A stretch of 64,000 bases of DNA, from the NCBI GenBank assembly GCA_028335825.1, contig JAIOKI010000008.1, positions 186,001 to 250,000 on the forward strand, in the 5' to 3' direction. This DNA is from Nosema muscidifuracis (lineage: Eukaryota; Microsporidia; Nosematidae). Shown piece after piece: positions 42,794-51,156 of this stretch (positions within the stretch are counted from its first letter, which is position 1; each line of letters starts with the position of its first letter). The translations under genes were made by a program, and so were the position numbers. Under the pieces are notes generated by a model that was given only the letters and a program-made list of their open reading frames with translations, made no database searches and was not told the DNA's origin.

Positions 42794-44551
42794 CTATAAA
42801 TATTCCAATCTTAATTGTTCCCATAAAATCCTTTCAAATACTAATTCTTCAATATAAAATGCTACTTTAGATATATCAAGTCTTACTTGTTCCATACTAT
42901 CTCTTTCTCTAAGAGTAACCTTCTTATCAGTTAAGGTGTCAATATCAAAAGTTACAAAATATGGAATACCTAACTCATCACATGATGCATATTTTTTACC
43001 AATACTACATGATCTATCATTAACTTCTACTACAATATTTTTATCATATAATTTATTTTTTATATCTTCAATATCATTCTTATAATCATCTTTCCACATA
43101 AGATATGAAATAACACATTTTGTTGATGATATTCTTGGCTTAAGTTTTAAAACTGGTCGTCCACATTCGCGTACATAAAAAGAGTGTTCAATAAGAATAT
43201 ACAAAATACGACCTATACCGAAAGATGGTTCAATAACATCAGGAACTATTTTTTTTTCATAATTAATTGTAGTTAAATATTGACATTCTATTTCATAATC
43301 ATTTTCTAAATAAAAATGTTTGATAAAAAATTTATCATTTTTTTGTACTTTATTATCTTCAATATACTTACTAGAAAAATTCTCTACTTCATTCTTAAAA
43401 TTTTCATAATCTTTTTTTAATATTTTAATCCATTCTTTTTTATCAACAATAACTTTCCATTCTTTAATGATTTCGGGATTTTCTAATTTTTCACTATAAC
43501 TTAAATCTACTCCTGAAGCTTTTCCATGACAAGTAAGATCATAAGCTGATCTATCTGCTATACCTACACATTCAATCCATCCATAAGATGAATATAACTC
43601 ACAATCCCAACAATCTTTAGCATAATGAGCCATTTCATCTGATTTATGTTGTCTAAATCTTATTAGTGTATTATCAATACCTATATTAATTAAAAATAAA
43701 TAAGTTCTTCCTATAAAATATCCTAAAGTTTCATTATCTATTATAGACTGTTTAACTGCTTCTTCTAAATTCATTTTAACTTCTTTATCATTATAACATA
43801 ACAATAACTGTAAATTTTTTACTGTAGAAAATTTCTCAAAATTTTTTTTATAAGGTGATACAAAATATTCAATCTCAGCTTGTTCAAATTCACGTGTTCT
43901 TATTAGACCTGATCTTGGACTTATTTCATTCCTAAAAGCTCTTCCTATAGTAGCTGATCCAAAAGGTATTTTTTTATTGTTAAATTCGTATAACTTCTTA
44001 AAATTAAGAAATTGTCCTTGAGCAGTTTCTGGTCTTAAAAAAGTAGATTGACCTGTTTTATACCCAAGATTAGTCTCAAACATTAAATTAAATTTCATAG
44101 CAGGACTAAAATTATTTCCATCAGGTGTTTTTATATTATACTTCATAATACAATTATCAATCTCCTTACAAGTCATACAATCAACATTCTTCAAATCTTT
44201 AATAATATCTTCTGTCTGATTTTTTGATTCGAGTACTTGGCTTATATAATGATCTGCACGATATGATGTTCCATTAATTTCGTCACATAAAAGTATATCA
44301 CAAAATTTGTCTACATGTCCACTAGCTTTAAGAACAGGGTATGGTAGAAGAATTGAAGTATCAATTTCGAATAATCGATCGTAATATACGAAATGTCTAC
44401 GCCATTCTGTAAAAAAATTTTGTTTCATTCCGAATAATACAGGACCCATGTCATACAAACCAGCAACTCCACCATAAATTTGTGCAGTTTGTGATATAAA
44501 AAATCTTGATTTTAGAATTTGTTCAATCTTCTTCTGATCAAATTTTTTCAT
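42794..44551 (-). CDS. GRS1: glycyl-tRNA synthetase (eukaryotic alpha2 type)
   Basis: A 585-aa class II synthetase. Early block ILKSRFFISQTAQIYGG followed by VAGLYDMGP, then motif 2 with RNEISPRSGLIRTREFEQAE, and motif 3 as PSFGIGRILYILIEHSF. The anticodon-binding domain follows (KCVISYLMWKDDYKND, CDELGIPYFVTFD). It charges tRNA-Gly in the cytosol. An ATG at 44572 would add MPFLQLI in front, but the CCC run (coding strand, 44567-44569) would then lie inside the gene. I therefore prefer the next ATG at 44551, 15 bases after the run. The WHEP domain of animal enzymes is absent. Confidence 0.95.
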   Translation of the reverse strand: MKKFDQKKIEQILKSRFFISQTAQIYGGVAGLYDMGPVLFGMKQNFFTEWRRHFVYYDRLFEIDTSILLPYPVLKASGHVDKFCDILLCDEINGTSYRADHYISQVLESKNQTEDIIKDLKNVDCMTCKEIDNCIMKYNIKTPDGNNFSPAMKFNLMFETNLGYKTGQSTFLRPETAQGQFLNFKKLYEFNNKKIPFGSATIGRAFRNEISPRSGLIRTREFEQAEIEYFVSPYKKNFEKFSTVKNLQLLLCYNDKEVKMNLEEAVKQSIIDNETLGYFIGRTYLFLINIGIDNTLIRFRQHKSDEMAHYAKDCWDCELYSSYGWIECVGIADRSAYDLTCHGKASGVDLSYSEKLENPEIIKEWKVIVDKKEWIKILKKDYENFKNEVENFSSKYIEDNKVQKNDKFFIKHFYLENDYEIECQYLTTINYEKKIVPDVIEPSFGIGRILYILIEHSFYVRECGRPVLKLKPRISSTKCVISYLMWKDDYKNDIEDIKNKLYDKNIVVEVNDRSCSIGKKYASCDELGIPYFVTFDIDTLTDKKVTLRERDSMEQVRLDISKVAFYIEELVFERILWEQLRLEYL

Positions 44552-44566
44552 TATTAGTTGTAAGAA

Positions 44567-44569
44567 GGG
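44567..44569 (-). promoter_or_regulatory. CCC run that decides the GlyRS start
   Basis: Coding strand ATGCCCTTCTTAC then ACTAATAATG. The run sits between the two candidate starts, 15 bases before the second. That distance is longer than usual in this window, so the choice is not certain. Confidence 0.4.
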
Positions 44570-44572
44570 CAT

Positions 44573-45817
44573 AAAAAAATTTATTAAAAGTCAAATGAGG
44601 ATTTTTAAAAAATTTTCTTATATAAACTAATTTATGTTGTTTTAATAAAAATTATATTTATTATTTTTTTATAAGTTAAACTTAATTGATATTTTGTTTT
44701 AAAAAATTTACCAAATTATTCCTTATACAGTAACTAAAATTTATTAAAAGAAGAAAAAATATTATTAATATTTTGAACACAAAATGTTTTAAATAGAAAA
44801 TAAGTCTTCTTAAATAGTAATAATATTCTTCAAGTTACTCTTATTAACAACCCTTATAATCTAATAAAAAAATAAAAATATTTATTGGAAAAATAAAATC
44901 AGTATAGAAGAAAAACCACCCGGCCACCTTAAAATCTAATGATATTTTTAATAAGACAATAGAAAAATTATACAGAGTTAGTAGATTAATAATATCTTAT
45001 ATATACGACTTATAATTTAGATTTTCATAAAATAATCTAGCTAACTTGTTTAATTTAAATATATTGGATAGTCTTTACATAAATTTAAAATAATACCTTT
45101 AAAAAAATAGTAATATTTAGCTTACGAATTTAGTAAAGCATTATTTTTATTTTATAAAATAATTCTTTTAAAAAAATAGTAATATTTAGCTTACAAATTT
45201 AGTAAAGCATTATTTTTAGATGATAAAATAATTCTTTTTATCTTATAAAATAAGTCTAATTATTTTTTAGAGTATTCTATTATTTATTAAAACTCAAAAA
45301 TTAATTTAATTTAAATGTTAACGATAATAATCTCATAAATTTATTTTATAATATTAAAGTTGTAAATGAGCTTAGTAATCTAAATATGAGATAATATTTT
45401 ATTGAACTTTTTTAATATATAGTGAAGCGACTTAAGATATTTTATAAAGATGAGCTATTGATTTTAATTTAAATATGCTTATTAGAGTCGATTTAATTTG
45501 TAAGATATTACGACATAAAATTTATTTATGAAATTTTGTTCTATTATTTTTAATATAAACTTTATGATTTTTTTTATCAATGATCATTTTTTAACTCATT
45601 TTATACAAACTAAAAATTATATATATTGTTCAAAAAATACATTTTATATTAAAACTGGTTATTTCAAATTGTCGAACTTAAGTTTGTTTCAAAAATATCT
45701 AAATATGAAAATACTTTACTTTAAATATTTAATTTTTATTTTTGATCATACACAGTTAAAACATATTTTTCAATTTTTTTATTTTTTTTGTTTAATACGA
45801 ATTTTCAAATTATTTTA
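44573..45817. other. divergent AT-rich spacer with one GC island
   Basis: No supported gene. A 13-base cluster, CCACCCGGCCACC at 44916-44928, is by far the most GC-rich spot outside the tRNA. A 102-codon T-rich frame at 45528-45836 overlaps the next gene and is not called. Confidence 0.5.
45101..45238. repeat. 69-bp tandem duplication
   Basis: AAAAAAATAGTAATATTTAG then CTTACRAATTTAGTAAAGCA occurs at 45101 and 45170. Confidence 0.88.
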
Positions 45818-45820
45818 CCC
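45818..45820 (+). promoter_or_regulatory. CCC start-proximal signal
   Basis: TTTTACCCATATGACC: the run ends two bases before the ATG at 45823. Confidence 0.65.
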
Positions 45821-45822
45821 AT

Positions 45823-46815
45823 ATGACCCAATCTGAAAACGAAATAAAAAATCTAAGTCAACCCGACAATCAAAAAAAATCATCTCAATTAAAAAGCAAT
45901 AAGAAAAATGTTCAAAAAGATATTGAATCAGAAATTGATGGATTACAACAAGAGAAAAAGAAAATTAACAAACATAAAAAATCTGAAAATATGAATAATG
46001 TTGAAGAAAAATCTGTTATCAATAAAAATGAAAATCTTGTTGATATTAAAGTCAAATCAAAAAATTTGAATCAATCCGATAAAGAACTAAAAAAAATTAA
46101 AGTTGATGAATCTAAAGATGTTGCTAATAATTCAAAAAATAAGGTAAAAAAGTCTATTCAAACTGATGTTGAACAATCAGAAGTAGTTAGTACAAAGTCT
46201 AAGAAGATATCTTCAGAATCAGATAAGAAAGATAAATCTAATGCTACTCAAAAAAGTAAGAAATCGAATACAAGCGATAATGCTAATAAAGAAAATAAAA
46301 ATATGATGAATGAATCTTCTCAACGAGAAGATACTTCACAACTTATTATCAATTTCTTTACTAATATACAAAACGATTTAAGAGCAATTAGAGAACATCT
46401 TGTTCCAAATCATGAAAAAGTTGTTCCTGAAGTTAAGAAAATTAAGAGAAGCAAAAAAATTGAAGATCAGTCTATAAGTAAACAGGAAACTAAAGTTGAT
46501 AATAAAAAAGAAATTAAGATTGATGTTAAAGAATCTAAAACAGAGACTAAGAAAGAAAGTAAGGTTGATACTAAAAATGAAAGTAATACCAGTGCTATTG
46601 TATATGACGATGAATTTTATTTATCAAAAATCAAATCTAAGTATGAACCTGAACAAGAATTTACTGCTAATGACACTAGAAATATTTGGATAACATCAAT
46701 TGGGAGGTTATCTACAGTTAAGTGGAATGATATTTTGATGGATCTTAGCAAAAAAAATAAAATTGTCTATGTTGATGAAGTTAAGGATAAAAAAAGATAT
46801 AAATTAGCTCAATAA
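45823..46815 (+). CDS. lysine-rich, largely disordered protein (330 aa)
   Basis: Residues 1-160 and 180-255 are Lys/Ser/Glu/Asn-rich low complexity with many SKK, KKI and KES words, predicted disordered and very basic. A short helix lies between them (about 166-190, LIINFFTNIQNDLRAIREHL). The last 75 residues are ordered: YDDEFYLSKIKSKY, then TRNIWITSIGRLSTVKWNDI, then KKRYKLAQ at the C-terminus, a compact domain I do not recognise. There is no signal peptide. A nucleic-acid or chromatin-associated role is suggested by charge only. Start supported by CCC; the frame at 46496-46693 is a shadow. Confidence 0.7.
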   Translation: MTQSENEIKNLSQPDNQKKSSQLKSNKKNVQKDIESEIDGLQQEKKKINKHKKSENMNNVEEKSVINKNENLVDIKVKSKNLNQSDKELKKIKVDESKDVANNSKNKVKKSIQTDVEQSEVVSTKSKKISSESDKKDKSNATQKSKKSNTSDNANKENKNMMNESSQREDTSQLIINFFTNIQNDLRAIREHLVPNHEKVVPEVKKIKRSKKIEDQSISKQETKVDNKKEIKIDVKESKTETKKESKVDTKNESNTSAIVYDDEFYLSKIKSKYEPEQEFTANDTRNIWITSIGRLSTVKWNDILMDLSKKNKIVYVDEVKDKKRYKLAQ

Positions 46816-48167
46816 ATTATTTTAAGTTGTTTGCATCGACTAAAAACTTTTTTTTTATTTTCTTTATTAAGACGTCTTTATTAAGAAAATGGCTGTTTAT
46901 AATTATTTTTATAAGAGAATTAAATTAATATCTTATTAATCTAATAACTATTTTTATAAGAGAAATAAATTTAATATCTTATTAATCTAATAACTATTTT
47001 TATAGAAGAATTAAAAAAATATCTTGTTAATATCAAATTAAAACGATCTTTTATTAATATTAAGAAACAATCTTTTATTAATATTAATCTAAAACAAATC
47101 TTGATAAATTAAAATAAAACCTTGTTGATATTAAGCTAATAACTATTTTTGTATGAAAAATAAATTTAGTAAAGAATTGAAACAATCATGCCATCCTAAA
47201 CTTCCTTACTAAAAACATCAATAGTGCTCTTTAAGAAGAAAAGTTCGTTCTCTTAATACTACACAAAATCAAAGCCATAAAGGTTAAGAATCTGCTAAAA
47301 GACAAGCAGGAACACATCGCATTTCTCAATACATAAATTAAGAACACATCTCGGTCCAGTTATAATTATTTTTCATTTTAATAATTAGCAACCTTTCAAA
47401 ATTAGATTAGAGTTCTTATAATTAATCTAGAAAAGTATAATAATATACCCTCTATTCAATATTAAAAACTTTTATATTGTCTAATATATGAAGAATCCAT
47501 TACATATTAAATTATAAAAAGTTCTAAATTTTTCTATTTAGAATATCGACAATTTTAAGATTTGATAAATGTAATAATTTATATTAAAGTGGTTATAACG
47601 AAAATATTGCTTATTAAGAAACAATTTATGATGTTAAATATTTAATTTTCACTATATATTTCTATATTTATGAATATTTTGCTATGCTTATATCAGTATT
47701 TCTTCATTTTATGGCTCTCTTTTACCGATAGTAATTAAATTACTAGCTAAAGTATATTTTTATTTTTAAAACAGGAATATACCTATAAAATATACAAGCT
47801 ATCTTTTATTATATCATATTTATCAATTAAAGATAAAAAAAAAATATATCTTACCATTTTACTCATGGTTATGATCTTATCTAAGTTATACTCATTTAAT
47901 GTTAATCTATCTATATTTAAAATTAATATAATTTAATACGTCACTAAATTAAGAACATATTCTTATAAATTATATTTACAAAAACTTAGAAGCATTGAAT
48001 TTCATTAAAGATGTGTTTAATTAATAAAACAAGATAATCTTTTATAGTAACATATTTTTTAATGTAAAAAGTCTTCAAGAATTTTCAACTACCTTCTCTT
48101 GTATTTTTGTTAATTAATTTATATATTAATAACTACAAACTAGATATTTATATAAAATAAGATATAT
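46816..48167. other. spacer with minisatellite and a relic patch
   Basis: No supported gene. A three-copy repeat lies at 46898-47035. The stretch 47170-47370 has richer base composition and one nearly open frame (KFVLLILHKIKAIKVKN), suggesting a small decayed gene. The rest is plain AT-rich DNA. Confidence 0.45.
46898..47035. repeat. 46-47-bp minisatellite, three copies
   Basis: TAACTATTTTTATAAGAGAA begins at 46898, 46945 and 46991, each followed by AATATCTTATTAATC. Confidence 0.85.
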
Positions 48168-48171
48168 CCCC
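48168..48171 (+). promoter_or_regulatory. CCCC start-proximal signal
   Basis: GATATATCCCCATG: the run abuts the ATG at 48172. Confidence 0.65.
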
Positions 48172-49284
48172 ATGAAGCCAATTATTTCAAACATTAGAAG
48201 ACATTATAAAGATATCTATTCACTATTATGTGCATCAATGATATCTTTAATAGGAGGACTAGTGATTATTAAATACGAGCTACTCTTAAAAAATTTAGAT
48301 CAATTCAAATCCTTCAATATCTTTATTAATATAAAAACAGTAGAAGATTTTCATTTGACATTAGAAATATCTTTAGTAATAGGAATGATATTTTCACTTC
48401 TTATTATTATATCTTCTACATTTCGAAAAAAGAAGTTTCTTTTAATAACTTCTACGATACATATATTAATATTCGTATTATCATATTTCAAATCTAACAA
48501 TTTCTTCTTAATAATTCTTACATTCGTTATAGGATCGTCTATTTCTCTAATGAAAATGTCTATTCCACTATATTTACAGATTTTATTTAAAAATTATGAT
48601 GTAGGTATTTTTATTTTAATTAACCTACTATTTATGAATTGTGGATTACTAATTGAAGAATTATTACTTAAATTTGATATAATTGTTATAATTCTATGTC
48701 ATATTATATTAATACTCAATATATTTATAAAAAATGAAGAACCATCGACCTCATCAAAATGTGAAATTATTAATGATATAATTACTAATCATAAAGCATG
48801 GTGTTCTATTATATTAACTATATTTTATTCATTATCTGGATCATTTCTTGACATAAGACCAACAAATATTGATACTATGTTTTACTCAAAGGCTATAATT
48901 ATGATACTAGTGAATATAATTTCTATAGATTTCTGGGGAAGAAGTATCTTCTTAGTAACTTCAAATTTATTAGTAATGATAGTATGTGGAATAAGAATGT
49001 CTATAGGAGAGACACCTACAGTTAAAAGTTTTCTTATATGGACATATACAGGAGGAATGTATCCAATTAAAGAACTCTTCTTTATGGATTTATATCCCCC
49101 TGCTTACTCAGAATACGGAATGTTTATCAAGTGTGGAACAGAAATTATAGCAAGAGTTGTGTTTACTAAGATAGAATGGGGATATAAAAAATCATTCGCT
49201 TCAAGCTTTATATTTCTATTGATAAGTACTCTTCTATATAAAGAACCAAATTTGACTTGTAAAAGATACAAAATATGGGAATAA
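48172..49284 (+). CDS. MFS transporter, sugar-porter-like
   Basis: A 370-aa polytopic protein with about 10-12 predicted membrane helices. Divergent remnants of sugar-porter motifs can be seen: FRKKKFLLI after helix 2 (family G-x-x-GRRK), IPLYLQILFKNYD after helix 4-5 (PLYxxEIxPxxxRG), DFWGRSIFLV after helix 8 (DxxGRR), and YPIKELFFMDLYPP, then SEYG, near the end (PxxxEL[FY]PxxxRxxG). It is shorter than typical porters (about 450-500 aa). It probably moves sugars or other small solutes across the parasite membrane. The substrate cannot be inferred. CCCC marks the start. Confidence 0.7.
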   Translation: MKPIISNIRRHYKDIYSLLCASMISLIGGLVIIKYELLLKNLDQFKSFNIFINIKTVEDFHLTLEISLVIGMIFSLLIIISSTFRKKKFLLITSTIHILIFVLSYFKSNNFFLIILTFVIGSSISLMKMSIPLYLQILFKNYDVGIFILINLLFMNCGLLIEELLLKFDIIVIILCHIILILNIFIKNEEPSTSSKCEIINDIITNHKAWCSIILTIFYSLSGSFLDIRPTNIDTMFYSKAIIMILVNIISIDFWGRSIFLVTSNLLVMIVCGIRMSIGETPTVKSFLIWTYTGGMYPIKELFFMDLYPPAYSEYGMFIKCGTEIIARVVFTKIEWGYKKSFASSFIFLLISTLLYKEPNLTCKRYKIWE

Positions 49285-49293
49285 AAAATTATA

Positions 49294-49590
49294 TTAAAAA
49301 GTATAATCTATAAAATTATACAGTTGAATATGTAAATTAAAAAGTAAAATCTATAAAATTATACAATTGGAATATTTGAATTAAAAAATAGACTAATATT
49401 CACAAGATAATGAATTTTTTAATATAAATTAAAGATATATTTTAAAAAGTTAAATTAAAAAGTATAATTTATAAAATTATACAGTTGGAGTATTTAAATT
49501 AAAAAAATAGATTAATATTTACAAAATAATGATTTTTTTAATTAATTATTTAATATAAATTAAAGATATATAATAAAAAATTATATTAAA
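49294..49590. repeat. AT minisatellite (TCTATAAAATTATACARTTG)
   Basis: AAAAAGTATAATYTATAAAA then TTATACARTTGRA occurs three times. ATAGAYTAATATTYACAARA and TATAAATTAAAGATATAT each occur twice, giving a higher-order repeat of about 120 bp. Related words (TAACTTAATTTACRCT) continue to about 49745. Confidence 0.8.
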
Positions 49591-49870
49591 AATAAAATCC
49601 TAACTTTCATCATAATAACTTAATTTACACTCTAATTATAAATTAACGATATGTAAAATAAAAAGTTAAATTAAAAAACAATTTTTACTTTTATAATAAC
49701 TTAATTTACGCTATAATTATAAATTAAAAAACAATTTTTACTTTCATAATAATACATTAACTAAAATAAATTTCTTTAATTAAAGCTCTTATTTTAATAG
49801 ATAATTAATATATATAATTAAAAAAATATTTTTTGTTATACAATTTTAATCATAAAAATAGAATAAACAA

Positions 49871-50470
49871 TCATTTTTGATGTTGAAATCTATGAACAAC
49901 TCTATCATCATTAAAATGTTCCAAAGTAGAACTTTGCATATGAATTATACTTTTATCTGGGGCTCCAACTCTACTAAATCCTTTAGAATCTTCTATACGC
50001 ATGTAAAAAGTAGCTTCATTTAATATATTTTTAAAATTAATAAATGAAATTTCTATTTCTTTATAATTTACAATAACCACATTTCTATCGTCACATAATG
50101 TATCAACAGCTCTCTTCAATATTTCTTTAACTGTAATAACTTTTGATACAGGACTTATATACTCGTACAAAATATCTTTATATTCTATAGAGAGTTTAGA
50201 CTTTTTCCTAAGATTGATCTCACGTCTCAGATCTTCTTGTTTAGAAAAATGACATTCAATTAAAACACTTTTAGGGTTTGCATTATCTTTGAAGATACTA
50301 GAATTTTTTATATTACATTCTGTACATTCATGAACTATATAAAGAATTTCAGGTTCGATATCCTTAACTTTTACGTATTTAAAAGTTGCATCCTTTTGAC
50401 ATGTCTGACAAATTATATCTGTTTTGTTAATTGTTCTAGAAAAAAAACTAGCTTTTGAATCATAAGACAT
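49871..50470 (-). CDS. ZPR1: Zpr1-type zinc-finger protein, one domain
   Basis: A 199-aa protein with a C4 zinc finger (CQTCQ at about residues 21-25 and CTECN at about 52-56) followed by the Zpr1 beta domain with a DL-x-REI segment, ISPVSKVITVKEIL (family TTVEGLL) and ATFYMRIEDSKGFSRV (family FTLxLDDPxGNS). Zpr1 is a chaperone for newly made translation factor eEF1A and moves to the nucleolus. Normal Zpr1 has two such modules (about 460 aa); only one is present here. Unlike most genes in the window there is no CCC before the ATG. Confidence 0.72.
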   Translation of the reverse strand: MSYDSKASFFSRTINKTDIICQTCQKDATFKYVKVKDIEPEILYIVHECTECNIKNSSIFKDNANPKSVLIECHFSKQEDLRREINLRKKSKLSIEYKDILYEYISPVSKVITVKEILKRAVDTLCDDRNVVIVNYKEIEISFINFKNILNEATFYMRIEDSKGFSRVGAPDKSIIHMQSSTLEHFNDDRVVHRFQHQK

Positions 50471-51153
50471 TTCATTTGAGATAAAAGTTTATTTTATAAA
50501 AATTTAATGATCAATAGAATAAACTCTTCAGGTTTAGAATAAAGGAAATATAAAAATTTATCATTTGTTAATTTTAAAATATTATTTAAATTTTATATTG
50601 GTTTAGGATTAATGATTAATTGGTACGTTTGAAAATTCTACTAAACGTTATTTAATTTGTTATCTTAAAAATACTTACCATAGATTATTTAATAGAATTA
50701 TATAATTTAATATATTATTTCTTATACATATTTATATTACTTTTTATGTCTATACTTCTTCTTAAGTATTTGATGTCTATTATTTTATATTATATTTCTA
50801 TTACTCTTTTTAAAAGGCTTGATTTATGAATAACTGTTTGAGATATTTGACATAAAATAAATATTTAATACAATTAGAACTTATTATTGTCTACTTAAAA
50901 TTTTTATTTCCATTGAGAAATTAATTATTTTTTTAAAACTTTATTAAATTATCAAAAATTATATTATTTTTTTTTAAAACTTTATTAAATCATATAAAAT
51001 TATATTATTTTTTTGATATAGATATGAAATAATTGATAGTCACATATAAACAAACAAAAGATAAAAATAATATAAAAAAATTAGAAAAATAAAAAAAAAC
51101 TTTTTGCATAATTTTTTTTAATTATGCATAAATAAATTTTTTATTTTTTTTAA
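50471..51153. other. divergent AT-rich spacer, no gene seen
   Basis: Nothing supported. Short T-run and ATTATATTATTTTTTT-type words repeat near 50930-51010. Confidence 0.5.
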
Positions 51154-51156
51154 CCC
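51154..51156 (+). promoter_or_regulatory. CCC start-proximal signal
   Basis: TTTTAACCCATGG: the run abuts the ATG at 51157. Confidence 0.65.

Noticed and set aside
44900-44940. GC island considered as part of 5S rRNA
   Set aside because: Only a few bases resemble 5S and the flanks are pure AT with no matching helices.
45528-45836. 102-codon forward frame before the Lys-rich gene
   Set aside because: T-rich, nearly all F/I/Y/L/K, has no CCC signal and overlaps the well-supported start at 45823.
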